A DNA stretch of 64,000 nt from Bin87 sp965221295 (GCA_965221295.1 OZ244879.1:868001-932000), one strand, 5' to 3'; counted from the first letter of the stretch, positions 17,272 through 26,978 are shown. The notes: generated from the letters alone by a model not told the origin. Numbers and translations: made by a program.

Positions 17272-18497
17272 TGTATGACGGCCGAAGCGAGGGCATATCG
17301 CTTTACGTGCACGTCCCGTTCTGCCTGAGCAAATGCCCCTACTGCGATTTCAATACCTATCAGGGAATTGAATCTCAGTTTGACGATTACCGCGAGGCGG
17401 TAACGAGCGAGCTGGAGGCTTGGGGACGGGCGCTGGGGCATCCGCCCGTGAACACCATATTCCTGGGAGGCGGCACACCGTCTTACCTGCCCACCGGGGA
17501 TATTGGTCAGATATTGGATGGCATTGCCGAGGCCTACCCGGTGCGTGAAGGCGCAGAGGTAACCGCCGAGTGCAATCCCAATGACCTGACGGCGGCGAAG
17601 TGCGTGGAACTGCGGGCCGCGGGGGTAAATCGCATCAGCATGGGCGTCCAAAGCATGGACAATGGCCTGTTGGCGCTGCTCGGACGTCGGCACGATGCTA
17701 CGGAGGCCATCGACGCGCTGAACGCCTGCCGCCTGGCTGGATTCGACAACGTGAATTTGGACCTGATGTATGGGTTGCCTCACCAGTCGCTGGAGCAATG
17801 GCGAGACACGGTGGAGCGGACGATTACGCAGGCTCCGGAGCACATCTCCATGTATTCCCTGACCCTGGAGGACGGCACGCCACTGAAGCGCTGGGTCCAA
17901 CAGGGAGCCTTGCCGGAGCCTGATGCCGACCTAGCCGCCGACATGTACGACCTGGCGCGTCGGATGCTCCGAGACGCTGGTTATCGCCATTACGAGATCA
18001 GCAACTGGAGTCGAGAGGGCAGGGAGTCGAAACACAACCTGGCGTATTGGCGCAACTTGCAATGGCTGGGCGTCGGGCCTGGGGCACATTCTTCGCTGCG
18101 CGCGGCGGACGCTGTGGGTGGCGTCCGGTTCTGGACGGCGCGGTCGCCGCGAGAGTACGCCAGCAAGGCGGCGGAATGGGCAGCGATCGCGACCACTTGG
18201 CCAGAGGCGACGGCCCAGCGAATCGAGTCGGTTCCGACCGTTGACGGCTTGGAGGCCATAGACGAAGGTACCGCCGCGGCGGAAACGATGTTCTTGGGGC
18301 TGCGCCTGTTGGATGGGATGAATCTGGCGGAAGCGTCGGCCAGGATGGGCATCGACCTGGCGGCGCGCTACGCAAGGGAGATTGACGAGTTATTGGGCGA
18401 TGGGTTGCTGGTGAGGGAGGTGGACGGACGCCTGCGGCTGGCAGAGAAGGCGTACCTGCTGGCAAACCAAGTGTTCACCCGGTTTTTGGTAGAATAG
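17271..18497 (+). CDS. hemW: Radical SAM protein HemW (heme chaperone, HemN-like)
   Basis: Delivers heme to membrane proteins; long misannotated as oxygen-independent coproporphyrinogen oxidase. The radical-SAM cysteines are Cys18, Cys22 and Cys25 in FCLSKCPYC. IFLGGGTPS, NRISMGVQS and the C-terminal HemN domain (NLAYWRNLQWLGVGPGAHS) follow. The 408-residue length is typical of HemW; the N-terminal extension that HemN enzymes use for substrate binding is missing. Its start codon overlaps the upstream DUF1232 stop, so the pair are coupled. Confidence 0.93.
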   Translation: MYDGRSEGISLYVHVPFCLSKCPYCDFNTYQGIESQFDDYREAVTSELEAWGRALGHPPVNTIFLGGGTPSYLPTGDIGQILDGIAEAYPVREGAEVTAECNPNDLTAAKCVELRAAGVNRISMGVQSMDNGLLALLGRRHDATEAIDALNACRLAGFDNVNLDLMYGLPHQSLEQWRDTVERTITQAPEHISMYSLTLEDGTPLKRWVQQGALPEPDADLAADMYDLARRMLRDAGYRHYEISNWSREGRESKHNLAYWRNLQWLGVGPGAHSSLRAADAVGGVRFWTARSPREYASKAAEWAAIATTWPEATAQRIESVPTVDGLEAIDEGTAAAETMFLGLRLLDGMNLAEASARMGIDLAARYAREIDELLGDGLLVREVDGRLRLAEKAYLLANQVFTRFLVE

Positions 18498-18504
18498 CGG
18501 CCTG

Positions 18505-18795
18505 ATGTGGGAGTCTATATCAAGACTTATAGGGTTAATCCCCTGGCTCATTGGCCAACTGCCAGAGCGCGCGAGGCCTGCGGGCGTGGCGGCTGTTCTA
18601 AGTATGATGGTATTTTTAGCGTTTGCGGTTGTCAGATTGGCTTTGGGTCTTCCGGACGACGTACCGAGAGCAGTGACTTGTGCAATGGGCGTTGCCTTGA
18701 TTGCGCTTACCGTCGTCGCGTTAATTTGTGTCTTGGTCTTCTCCGTCATCGCTGTTTGGTCCGGGCTATCTTCAAAGCCCTCGCAACGTCCTTGA
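18505..18795 (+). CDS. Small membrane protein, unknown
   Basis: 96 residues with two long hydrophobic segments (about 28-48 and 60-85), no known family. It starts 7 bp after hemW and may be cotranscribed with it. There is no clear Shine-Dalgarno site. A TAGAAT at 18490-18495, ten bases before the ATG, would suit a leaderless transcript, but no -35 is evident. Its last 50 bp overlap the end of the convergent gene at 18746. Confidence 0.5.
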   Translation: MWESISRLIGLIPWLIGQLPERARPAGVAAVLSMMVFLAFAVVRLALGLPDDVPRAVTCAMGVALIALTVVALICVLVFSVIAVWSGLSSKPSQRP

Positions 18796-19126
18796 TCGTC
18801 CACACAATCAAGACGACAGCAGCGGCGACCCACGCGATTATGCCCACAGTTACGATTATCGCTCCCGCCAAGACTGCGTTTTCCCCATCCAAACTGCCGC
18901 TCAGTTTGGGGAGTGCGTAAGCTCCGAACAGCACTATCAACATGCCGATTCCGGCAACCCCGGCGGCGACATAGAAGGCGCGATTCAGCAGGGAATAACC
19001 GTCCGTCAAGCGTTGTTCCCCGCCCCCAACTCCGGTAGCCTGCGCATCAGGGTTTGACGGCGCTTCAGTTTCCGGTGAGGGACCTTTAGCGTCAATTGGG
19101 TCGTATTGCACATCGGATGTAGCCAT
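18746..19126 (-). CDS. Small two-helix membrane protein, unknown
   Basis: 126 residues: a Pro/Glu-rich cytoplasmic-looking N-terminus of ~45 residues, then two hydrophobic segments (FYVAAGVAGIGMLIVLFGAY and a second near GAIIVTVGIIAWVAAAVVLIV) joined by a short loop. A consensus AGGAGG 8 bp before the ATG supports the start. No family recognised. Its 3' end overlaps the convergent small membrane gene by 50 bp. Confidence 0.7.
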   Translation of the reverse strand: MATSDVQYDPIDAKGPSPETEAPSNPDAQATGVGGGEQRLTDGYSLLNRAFYVAAGVAGIGMLIVLFGAYALPKLSGSLDGENAVLAGAIIVTVGIIAWVAAAVVLIVWTIKDVARALKIARTKQR

Positions 19127-19293
19127 TTCGCCCGCCTCCTGAGCTCCATCTTACCACCTGGCGAAACGCACCGACAAACGCCACCGGCAGGCCTGCCGCG
19201 CGTCGCCTGTGCTAAACTGCCGTTGGCGTCCGCCGGCGCGGAACGCTTTGCCAACTTTCCCATTGATTGCAGACTCCCGGCGGAGGTTCCACT

Positions 19294-20520
19294 ATGGCCG
19301 TACAATCCTACACCATCAACGTGCCTGATGACGTTCTCGAAGACCTAAAGCATCGGCTGGCCCACGCGCGGTGGCCCGACGAAATACCCGGGGCCAAGTG
19401 GGATTACGGGTCAAACCTTGACTACATCAAAGAGCTGGTGGCCTATTGGCGTGATGGTTACGACTGGCGCAAAGCCGAAGCCGGCCTCAACGCATTCGCC
19501 AATTTCTACGCCACCATAGATGGCCAGGGCATCCACTTCATCCACGAGAAGGGCAAAGGCCCCAACCCCATGCCCATCATCGTAACCCACGGGTGGCCAG
19601 GTTCGATCTACGAGATGCACAAGATCATCCCTATGCTGACTGACCCGGCGAGCCACGGTGGAGATCCGGCGGACTCTTTCGACGTAGTTGTGCCTTCCAT
19701 GCCGGGATACGGTTTCAGCGCGCAAACTCGCGAACGCGGCGTGAATACCCGTAGGATTGCGGAGCTATGGGACAAACTGATGGCCAACGAACTTGGCTAC
19801 AAGCGCTACGCGGCTCAGGGCGGCGACTGGGGCGCGGGCGTAACCGCTCGCCTCGGGTTTCATCATTCCGAACACGTGCTGGGCATCCACACCACGTCGG
19901 TGACGCAGGCCATCCCCTACCAGGGCGCGAGCCTGCAGGGGCTAGGGATGCGCGAGCGGCTGGAGCAAGTGATCGGTACGCCTCAAGGCGGCTACCGGCG
20001 CGATTTCGCAGCTATCCTGTCGGACGACGAGCTGGCGATGATCGATCAGCGGGTTTCCTGGGCGGCGGCCGAGGGCGGGTACGCTCACATCCAGGGCACC
20101 AAGCCTCAAACGTTGGCTTACGGGCTGAACGACTCGCCGGTGGGATTGTGCGCCTGGATAGTCGAGAAATACCGAACATGGAGCGACTGCAACGGCGACG
20201 TGGAAAGCGTCTACACGAAGGATGACCTGCTGACCACGGTGATGATCTACTGGGCCACCCAGACCATCAACTCCAGCGTCCGTTTGTACTATGAGAACGG
20301 ACGGACGCCGTGGTACTTCGGGCCGGAAGACCGAATCAACGTGCCGTGCGCCATCGCGGTATTTCCCAAGGAGTTGTCCACGCCGCCGCGCTCATGGGCC
20401 GAGCGGACCTATAACGTGCAACGTTGGACCCAGATGGATAGCGGGGGCCATTTTGCCGCCCTGGAGAAGCCGGCGGAGCTGGTGGCCGATATGCGCGAAT
20501 TCTTCCGAGGACTGCGGTAG
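19294..20520 (+). CDS. Epoxide hydrolase (EHN family)
   Basis: An alpha/beta hydrolase that opens epoxides to diols. The N-terminal EHN domain (IPGAKWDYGSNLDYIKELVAYW) precedes the hydrolase core. HGWPGS is the oxyanion segment, GGDWGA carries the nucleophilic Asp, and GGHFAALEKP holds the catalytic His. The length of 408 fits microsomal-type epoxide hydrolases. GGCGGAGG lies just upstream of the ATG. There is no membrane anchor. A role in degrading xenobiotic or terpene-like epoxides fits the neighbourhood but is not shown. Confidence 0.93.
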   Translation: MAVQSYTINVPDDVLEDLKHRLAHARWPDEIPGAKWDYGSNLDYIKELVAYWRDGYDWRKAEAGLNAFANFYATIDGQGIHFIHEKGKGPNPMPIIVTHGWPGSIYEMHKIIPMLTDPASHGGDPADSFDVVVPSMPGYGFSAQTRERGVNTRRIAELWDKLMANELGYKRYAAQGGDWGAGVTARLGFHHSEHVLGIHTTSVTQAIPYQGASLQGLGMRERLEQVIGTPQGGYRRDFAAILSDDELAMIDQRVSWAAAEGGYAHIQGTKPQTLAYGLNDSPVGLCAWIVEKYRTWSDCNGDVESVYTKDDLLTTVMIYWATQTINSSVRLYYENGRTPWYFGPEDRINVPCAIAVFPKELSTPPRSWAERTYNVQRWTQMDSGGHFAALEKPAELVADMREFFRGLR

Positions 20521-20563
20521 AATCACAGTGGCGAACTTCCCTGCGGGAGGAGTGGGAAACTTC

Positions 20564-21277
20564 ATGATGGGACCTACGGAGTGGACGGTCATCGCCACGG
20601 GCATCGCGCTGTTCGTGGCCCTTGGTAGCCTGATCAGGCTCAGCAACTCGACCACTAGGCATGAGTTGAGAGCCGAAATCGCCAACGTCAGAATGGAAAT
20701 CGCCCGGCTCAAGACCGAACTAGAAAGCAAAATCGCCGAGCTCAAGTCGGAACTGACAGGCGACATTGCCGGCGCCAAAGCCGACAACAACGCTACGCGC
20801 GCTGAGCTGAAAGCTGATATAGCCGGAATCAGGACAGACATGGCCGATCTCAGGTCGGACTTCAAAGCCGCAATAGCCGAACTCGGAATCGAGCTGAAAG
20901 GCGAGATTGCCTCGGCCAAGGCCGAAAACAACGCAACGCGCGCTGAGTTGAAAGCCGAGATTGCCGCCGCCAGAGCAGATGCCAAGGCCGACAACAACGC
21001 AACGCGCGCTGAGCTGAAAGCCGATATTGGAGAACTCGGGGCGAAACTGAAGGGCGAGATTGCCGGCGCCAGAGCGGATGCCAAGGCCGACGCGGCAAGC
21101 TTGAGACAGGAGACGCGGGACAATCGCGCCGAAATCATCACCAACCGGCGCTTGTTGGGACGTTTCGCCCTGCACCGGCACGGTGAAGACGGTATGCCCA
21201 TGGCTCCACTCACCGACGCGTTAGAACCCCCCAACGGCAACGGAGAATCCGCCAGCAACGAAAACGGAAGCGACTGA
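20564..21277 (+). CDS. Membrane-anchored long coiled-coil protein
   Basis: 237 residues. One N-terminal transmembrane segment (residues ~8-26, VIATGIALFVALGSLIRL) is followed by a Lys/Glu/Ala-rich coiled coil of about 160 residues. That coiled coil is built from repeats: the block NNATRAELKA recurs three times, with matching DNA repeats near 20785, 20926 and 20995. The tail is Asn/Gly-rich. It starts 44 bp after the epoxide hydrolase gene. It resembles generic apolipoprotein-like or DUF1640-like coiled coils, but I do not recognise a specific family. Internal repeats suggest the length varies between relatives. Confidence 0.75.
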   Translation: MMGPTEWTVIATGIALFVALGSLIRLSNSTTRHELRAEIANVRMEIARLKTELESKIAELKSELTGDIAGAKADNNATRAELKADIAGIRTDMADLRSDFKAAIAELGIELKGEIASAKAENNATRAELKAEIAAARADAKADNNATRAELKADIGELGAKLKGEIAGARADAKADAASLRQETRDNRAEIITNRRLLGRFALHRHGEDGMPMAPLTDALEPPNGNGESASNENGSD

Positions 21278-21604
21278 ACGGAGCGCCGCCCCTCAAGTGT
21301 GGCTATTTCTTGCCAGTCATTACGGGATCTGCGCCGTGGAATCTCGCTGCGTCCCGATCGGAGCGACGTTATGCCATTACAATTTCGAGCAGGACGCAGC
21401 AATCTCATAGTGGACGTGAGGTTTGGGCTAGGATGTGTGCCCGCGGAACGGGATCACCAACCCGTTAAAATGTTTGGGCAACGACCGAGGCGCTGTGCGA
21501 TCCCGCCGTCCGATGCTGACAGAGTTGGCAAAACCCGCTACCATGTCCGCGCGAAACCCGGACCACAGCCCGGATAACCGGGCGGATTGAGGAGGAATCA
21601 GTTA
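21278..21604. other. 327-bp intergenic stretch, nothing recognised
   Basis: No supported gene or RNA. It ends in a strong GAGGAGGA ribosome-binding site for the next gene. Confidence 0.45.
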
Positions 21605-22789
21605 ATGATTACCAAGTTTGGCAGCCTTTGGGCCGGCAACGTCGATATGGACAACCCCGGCTACCAGGGAACACCGGCCAATGACCGCTGGCTATCGGAT
21701 GAAGAACTGGCCGGCGGCGGCATCGAAAAGGCCGAGAAGATCGCCATCGCCATGGACCGTTTGGGCTACGACACCTTTTGGGCAGCGGAGCACCACTTCC
21801 AGCGAGAAGGCTACGAGGTTATTCCCAACCTGCTGATGCTCTGGGTTCACTTGGCGCACTTGACCAAGAATCTGCGATTCGGTTGTGGATTCAACATCAA
21901 CCCAATGTGGAACCCGCTTCGCCTGGCTGAAGATTATGCCACCGCAGACTGGTTGACCGATGGACGGGTGCGTTTTGGCGTGGGCCGTGGCTACCATACC
22001 CGCGAGATCGAGGTCTTCGGCGCGCCGATCCTTGACCAAAACGCGAACCGCGAACTGTTTGAGGAGCAAGTGGAAGTCATTTGGAAGGCTTTCAACCAGC
22101 GCAGTTTCTCGCACCATGGCAAGCATTACGACATTCCCCCAAACGTGCCCTATCGGGGCTACGATCTGGAGGAAATTACGCTGGTGCCGCGACCCAAGTA
22201 CGAGGTCGAATGGTGGCAACCGGTGGTGTCCGCCAGCGACCGCGCCATCAATTTCATGGCCAAGTGGGGGATCAAGGGAATCATTGGCGGCGGCGCGGCT
22301 ACCGGTGGCGCCAGCGACGACGTTATCCATCGCTGGCAGGCAATCCACGCTGAGCACGGCAAGGAATGGGAGTTGGGCGAAGGTCTGGCCGTGGGCTATT
22401 CGGTGCAGATTGCCAACTCCGAAAAGGAAGCGATGGATCAGGCGCGGCTGTGGATGGAAGAACGGGTCAAGATGTTCGGGCCGTTGGGCTTCATCGCCGG
22501 ATTGACCCAAGAGCAGCTGGACGCCCTGAACGCCTTCGGACGCCCAGTCCCCAAGGGTCTGAAGATGCCCGCCATCGAAGAGGCTGTGGCCGCCGGCCAA
22601 TACCTGGTCGGCCCGCCGGACCGCATTACCGAACAGTTGATGCAGGTGCAAGAACGCTATCCAGGCCTGCACGAAATCAACATCGGCGTGACCAACATGG
22701 GTATGCCCACCAGCGCTTCTCTGGACCAACTGGAATGGTTTGCCCAAGACGTGATGCCGCATTTCAACAAGCAGGGAACTGACAATTAA
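21605..22789 (+). CDS. LLM-class (luciferase-like) flavin-dependent monooxygenase
   Basis: 394 residues. MDRLGYDTFWAAEHHFQREGYE marks the active-site strands of the luciferase fold, FGCGFNINPMWNPLRLAEDYATADWLTDGRVRFGVGRGYH covers the flavin-phosphate region, and LVGPPDRITEQLMQVQERYPGLHEI is the typical C-terminal end. FNIN at the third strand and the long insertion around GGGAATGGASDD differ from the other two members in this window. The ATG at 21605 follows GGAGGA; a TTG six codons earlier is not needed. The substrate is unknown. Confidence 0.9.
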   Translation: MITKFGSLWAGNVDMDNPGYQGTPANDRWLSDEELAGGGIEKAEKIAIAMDRLGYDTFWAAEHHFQREGYEVIPNLLMLWVHLAHLTKNLRFGCGFNINPMWNPLRLAEDYATADWLTDGRVRFGVGRGYHTREIEVFGAPILDQNANRELFEEQVEVIWKAFNQRSFSHHGKHYDIPPNVPYRGYDLEEITLVPRPKYEVEWWQPVVSASDRAINFMAKWGIKGIIGGGAATGGASDDVIHRWQAIHAEHGKEWELGEGLAVGYSVQIANSEKEAMDQARLWMEERVKMFGPLGFIAGLTQEQLDALNAFGRPVPKGLKMPAIEEAVAAGQYLVGPPDRITEQLMQVQERYPGLHEINIGVTNMGMPTSASLDQLEWFAQDVMPHFNKQGTDN

Positions 22790-23136
22790 CCCAGCGATTC
22801 CGGCGCAACGCGGGTCGGCCGACCGTCAATCCCCGGCCCGTATCCTACTCATGGCCGTATTCCCGGCTGGACGAATGGGGTCAACGAGGAGCGCCGGCGA
22901 GTTTGGCAAATGTTCCGATCCGCATCCATGCATACCGTCCGCGGGCGTGCGCGCGCGTCCTCCGATGCCTCCAAAATGCTTCGGCGCTGTTGCCGAGCTT
23001 TGCTGCATGGCGACCGGACGGGGCTGGTTAATGCCACGTTTTTGACGCTAAGCGAATCTCGTCGTGTTCGCGTCCAAAGAGCGCGCCCTTGCGGAATGCG
23101 GCGTTTCAGCGGGATGGGCGCGGTCTTGCCTCGCGC
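22790..23136. other. 347-bp intergenic stretch, nothing recognised
   Basis: Short open frames on both strands lack start signals. I see no repeat, hairpin or RNA gene that I can support. Confidence 0.4.
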
Positions 23137-24219
23137 ATGGACTACAGCAAGCAGGTCAATTTCGATCTCGAACCTGCCTCATTGAGCGTTTCCTTGTCCG
23201 TTTCTTCTCCAGACCAACCGACGCCCACCACTGTTGTCGGCGCCACAACTTGGGGCACCACGCTGGCCATTCTTGCCGCCCGCGCCGGCGCTCCAGTGCG
23301 GCTCCTGTGCCGAACCGAAGACGAGGCTCTCGGGTTGAGGCGTAAGGGAAGGCATGAAGAGCGGCTGCCCGGAGTCCAGTTTCCGCCTACGCTTTCAGTG
23401 GAGAGTGACCCCAGCGCAGCTTTGGACGACGCCAAGCTGGTCATCATTGCGGCGCCTTCCGACCGGTTTCGCCAAAACCTGCGTAGAATCGCCCGCAGTA
23501 TGCCCCCGGATGCGGTGGCGCTCAGCGTCACGAAGGGATTGGAGCTGCCCGCCGGTCTGCGCATGAGCCAGGTAATTGCTGAGGAGCTGCCCGATCACCC
23601 ACCCGAACGGTTCGCCGCGCTGTCCGGCCCCAACCTGGCCGGCGAGGTGATCCTCGGCAAGCCCGCTTTGACGGTGGTGGCGTCGCTGGATCAATCGGCG
23701 GGCCGAATGGTTCAGGACACGCTGATGTCGCCGGCGTTCCGGGTGTACACCAGCGATGATGTGGTCGGCGTTGAACTGGGTGGTTCCTTGAAGAACATCA
23801 TCGCGTTGGCCGCGGGCATGGCCGACGGTTTGGGAGCGGGCGACAACGCCAAGGCCGCGTTGGTTACGCGGGGTTTGAACGAGATTGGGCGCCTGGGTAT
23901 CGCCGCCGGCGCTCAACTGATGACCTTCGCCGGCTTGGCCGGCCTGGGCGACGTGATGGCGACCTGCAACAGCCCGTTGAGCCGGAATCGCCACGTGGGC
24001 GAAGAACTGGCGAAAGGCCGTGCGCTCAAGGATATTCTGGCCGATATGGACGCCGTGGCGGAGGGCGTAAACACCACGTTGGCCGCCCTGACCATGGCCG
24101 ATTCCTTGGAAGTGGACATGCCGATAACGCGTCTCATGGCGAAGGTGCTATTCGAAGGCTGGCCGGCCTCGGAGTGCATTCCAGCCCTTATGGAGCGCCC
24201 TCCACGGGCGGAATGGTAA
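23137..24219 (+). CDS. gpsA: Glycerol-3-phosphate dehydrogenase [NAD(P)+]
   Basis: Makes sn-glycerol 3-phosphate for phospholipids from dihydroxyacetone phosphate. The nucleotide-binding motif is VVGATTWGTTLA, followed by VTKGLE, ALSGPNLAGEV, the active-site GGSLKNIIALAAG and TFAGLAGLGDVMATCNSPLSRNR. The dinucleotide loop is GATTWG rather than GAGSWG, losing a middle glycine. The chosen ATG leaves ~32 residues before this loop, longer than usual, so translation may begin at an internal TTG or GTG nearer the loop. The 3' end carries a 25-bp sequence repeated downstream at 24314. Confidence 0.9.
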   Translation: MDYSKQVNFDLEPASLSVSLSVSSPDQPTPTTVVGATTWGTTLAILAARAGAPVRLLCRTEDEALGLRRKGRHEERLPGVQFPPTLSVESDPSAALDDAKLVIIAAPSDRFRQNLRRIARSMPPDAVALSVTKGLELPAGLRMSQVIAEELPDHPPERFAALSGPNLAGEVILGKPALTVVASLDQSAGRMVQDTLMSPAFRVYTSDDVVGVELGGSLKNIIALAAGMADGLGAGDNAKAALVTRGLNEIGRLGIAAGAQLMTFAGLAGLGDVMATCNSPLSRNRHVGEELAKGRALKDILADMDAVAEGVNTTLAALTMADSLEVDMPITRLMAKVLFEGWPASECIPALMERPPRAEW

Positions 24220-24338
24220 CCGGCTTACATCCACGCCGACACCCACACCGACGATGCGCCCTCGACGGCGGCATTGGCAACGGTGATCCAACGCTGCTGG
24301 GATGCGTCGACGGGGAGCGCCCTCCACGGACGGAATGG
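24192..24338. repeat. 25-bp direct repeat spanning the gpsA 3' end
   Basis: The last codons of gpsA (24192-24216) recur with one mismatch at 24314-24338 in the intergenic space, 122 bp apart. It may be a decayed partial duplication of the gene end. Confidence 0.7.
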
Positions 24339-24488
24339 GAGCCAGGTGCGCTCAGCAGGTGATCCGCGAGCAGGACGGGCGCCCGCCACGCGAGGTATGA
24401 CATCATTCTGCGCCGGCAGGCCAAAGCGTGGCGGTCAAGTCGCCCCGACCCCGCCAACGCAAAAGGTGGTTGACGCGGAGCGACTTGC

Positions 24489-25409
24489 TCAGCGCAGCTC
24501 TCTGGGAAGCGTGAAGGTGATGTCCTCCTCGGCGCCTTCCAGAAGGGTTACCCGATTGGGCTGCAGGGCTTCTATCACGGCTTCTACCAGCACCTCCGGC
24601 GTGGATGCTCCGGAGGTGACTCCCGCCCGCTGGCAACCGACCAGCCAATCCGGGTTGATTTCATCGGGTCCGTTGATGAGGTAGGCGGGAGCGCCGTTGG
24701 CTTCGGCGACTTCGCGCAGACGATTGCAGTTGGACGAGTTCTGAGCGCCGATGACCAGGACCACGTCAACCAGGCCCGCCATCTGGGTCACGGCGTCCTG
24801 CCGGTTGGTGGTGGCGTAGCAGATGTCGTTCCGCACCAGGGCGCTGGGAAAGCGTTCCCGGATCGCGCCGATTGCGTTGCCGGTATCCCCGACCGACAGG
24901 GTAGTTTGAGTGATGACGGCGACCTCCGTATCTGAGGGCCAATCGATGTCGGCGCTAACGGCTTGCTCCGACAGCGGCGAGGCATCGTTGATCAACGTCA
25001 TCGGCGCCTGCCCCATGGTGCCGCGAACTTCCTGATGCCCCTGGTGCCCAACCAGCAAGACTCGTTTGCCTTCCTGGTGGTACTTCTTGGCCTCATTGTG
25101 GACGCGAGTGACCAGAGGGCAAACGGCGTCTATGACCCGCAGACCGCGTTCGTTGGCCCGCTCAAAATCCTCAGGCGGGGAGCCGTGGGCAGAGAACACG
25201 ACCAACGATCCCGGCGGCACTTCATCCACCTCCTCAACCGTAATGGCTCCCTTGCGTTCCAACTCGGCGACCACATAGGGATTGTGCACGATCTGGTGCT
25301 TGACGTACACCGGAGGTCCGAACCGCTTCAAACACTCTTCGACGACATCAATGGCCCGCACCACGCCGGCGCAGAACCCCCGAGGCGAACTCAGTATCAC
25401 TTCAACCAT
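24489..25409 (-). CDS. ispH: 4-hydroxy-3-methylbut-2-enyl diphosphate reductase
   Basis: The last enzyme of the MEP isoprenoid pathway, with a [4Fe-4S] cluster. The cluster cysteines are in GFCAGV (Cys13), AVCPLV and NDICYATTNRQ. GHQGHQEVRGTMGQ and SSNCNRLREV bind the substrate diphosphate, and SGASTPE ends the site. The ATG at 25409 (MVEVILSSPRGFCAGV) matches the family N-terminus and follows GAGAGGG; an in-frame start 20 codons earlier would add non-homologous residues. It lies behind the amidohydrolase at 25546 on the same strand and converges on gpsA. Confidence 0.95.
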   Translation of the reverse strand: MVEVILSSPRGFCAGVVRAIDVVEECLKRFGPPVYVKHQIVHNPYVVAELERKGAITVEEVDEVPPGSLVVFSAHGSPPEDFERANERGLRVIDAVCPLVTRVHNEAKKYHQEGKRVLLVGHQGHQEVRGTMGQAPMTLINDASPLSEQAVSADIDWPSDTEVAVITQTTLSVGDTGNAIGAIRERFPSALVRNDICYATTNRQDAVTQMAGLVDVVLVIGAQNSSNCNRLREVAEANGAPAYLINGPDEINPDWLVGCQRAGVTSGASTPEVLVEAVIEALQPNRVTLLEGAEEDITFTLPRELR

Positions 25410-25545
25410 CTTGAAACCCTCTCTGGCCACATCGTTGTCGTTCAAACCAGCGAGCTCTTGGAAACTCATTCAGCACATTCCTGTTGAATCTGTTGGTCTC
25501 TGTAAGAAGCGCCCGGCAGCGGACCTACCTGGCGGGAAACCCACG

Positions 25546-26727
25546 TCAGGCGCTGTCGGGAGTCCATCCCCAGGGTCGGGGACCCCAACCCGCTTCGTAG
25601 ACTTCGCCACGCTTGACCGACATGACGGGCACGACAGCGCGTTGAGACTCTCGTCCGCTGCCGAGAACGTCATACACGATCCAGTCTCCTTCCTCGATGG
25701 CCAATATGGAAATGTCGGCCTGTTTGCCCACCGCTAGGCTCCCCAACCGAGCTTCCTCTCCGATGGCGCGGGCTGGGTTGATGGTGCACATTTCCACGAC
25801 ACGGTCCAGCGTAAACCCCAGCGCCAGAAAGCGGGTCATCATCTCGGTCATGCTGTGGACGGTGCGGATGCGCCCGGGCACGGTGAGGTCGGTGCTGATG
25901 CAGTGGGGTTCTACGCCCTGGTCCAGCACCCGCTCGCCAATGTCGAAGCTGAAGTTCGCCCGGCCGTGGGCGGTGTCGAGCCAGACGCCGCGTTCGTGCG
26001 CCTCGCGAGCTTCAGGAACCAGTTTGCCGTCGCCGTCCAGCACGCCGCCGGGGTTGGCGGTGAAGAAGTGGGTCACGATGTCGCCAGGCTCCATAATGGG
26101 CAGCAATTCCCGAATCACCTCAGCGGGGTAACGTTTCTCGGTGTCTCCAATATGCACCATGAGCGGCACGCCGGCTTCCCGGGCGGCGCGTTTGGCCTGC
26201 CGGGGCATCTCCATGCCCATGATTTCCAGCGCCGGAGAGACCATGCGGGCCTTGATGCCTCGGATCACCCCGTTGCTCTCCTCAACTACCTGGATGGTGC
26301 GTTCCAGGTCGATGCTGCTGGGCGCGAATATGTCGGGCGTCGTGGCCAAACCGGTGCGGCAGATATGGAGAAACGGAATGATCTCGGTACGGCTGTTGGG
26401 GATGATGTGAGCCGGAAACCCGCCATAGGTATCGCAACCGCTACTGCCGGCGTCAACCATGGTGGTGACGCCGGCGCGCACTCCACCCAGGTCGGCGTTT
26501 ACGCCGTTGCCGTTGACGCCCTCGTACACGTGGGTGTGCAGGTCGATGAGGCCGGGAGTCACGTATCTGCCTGCGACTTCAACCACCCGGGCCGCCTCGT
26601 CGGCCGGTAGGTCGGCGGCTACGGCGGCGATTTTGCCATCGGCCACGCCAACGTCGAGAACGCCGTGCCAACCCTCGGTTGGATCAATGACATTGCCGCC
26701 CTTGATGAGCAGGTCGTAAGTGGGCAT
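25546..26727 (-). CDS. Amidohydrolase/deacetylase-family metallohydrolase
   Basis: A TIM-barrel binuclear metal hydrolase related to dihydroorotase. HTH in PGLIDLHTHVYE binds the first metals, GIKARM holds the likely carboxylated Lys, and MVHIGDTE, VTHFF and STDLTVPG supply the remaining His and Asp. The C-terminal strands return as LGSLAVGKQADISIL. The 393-residue length is typical of COG3964-type proteins; the substrate is unknown, with D-amino-acid or cyclic amide derivatives possible. GGAGGG precedes the ATG at 26727. It is divergent from tig. Confidence 0.88.
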   Translation of the reverse strand: MPTYDLLIKGGNVIDPTEGWHGVLDVGVADGKIAAVAADLPADEAARVVEVAGRYVTPGLIDLHTHVYEGVNGNGVNADLGGVRAGVTTMVDAGSSGCDTYGGFPAHIIPNSRTEIIPFLHICRTGLATTPDIFAPSSIDLERTIQVVEESNGVIRGIKARMVSPALEIMGMEMPRQAKRAAREAGVPLMVHIGDTEKRYPAEVIRELLPIMEPGDIVTHFFTANPGGVLDGDGKLVPEAREAHERGVWLDTAHGRANFSFDIGERVLDQGVEPHCISTDLTVPGRIRTVHSMTEMMTRFLALGFTLDRVVEMCTINPARAIGEEARLGSLAVGKQADISILAIEEGDWIVYDVLGSGRESQRAVVPVMSVKRGEVYEAGWGPRPWGWTPDSA

Positions 26728-26870
26728 GGTTCTGTTCCCTCCGGCCATCCTGATTGGGCCAGCGTAGTGAGCGGGGGCAGCGGTGTCAAGCCGGGCGCCT
26801 CGCTATGGCGGAGCCAACAGGCTCAACCGCGTCAGCGCTGTGGCGTGCACCCTGGAAGCTGGCGCCGCTT

Positions 26871-26898
26871 TTGCCTTGCCTATTCAATGTGCTATACT
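26871..26898 (+). promoter_or_regulatory. Promoter for tig
   Basis: TTGCCT, a 16-bp spacer and TATACT, about 80 bp before the GTG start. Confidence 0.55.
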
Positions 26899-26978
26899 GC
26901 TGGCCAATTCGGGTAGGCCGGCGCGTACCGCTCTGCCCGTCGCTTTTTGCTAACCTCGCCCACAGGAGTGTATCGGCG

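Noticed and set aside
24403..24684. Frames in the gpsA-ispH gap and across the ispH 3' end
   Set aside because: Mostly antisense to ispH, with no ribosome-binding site.
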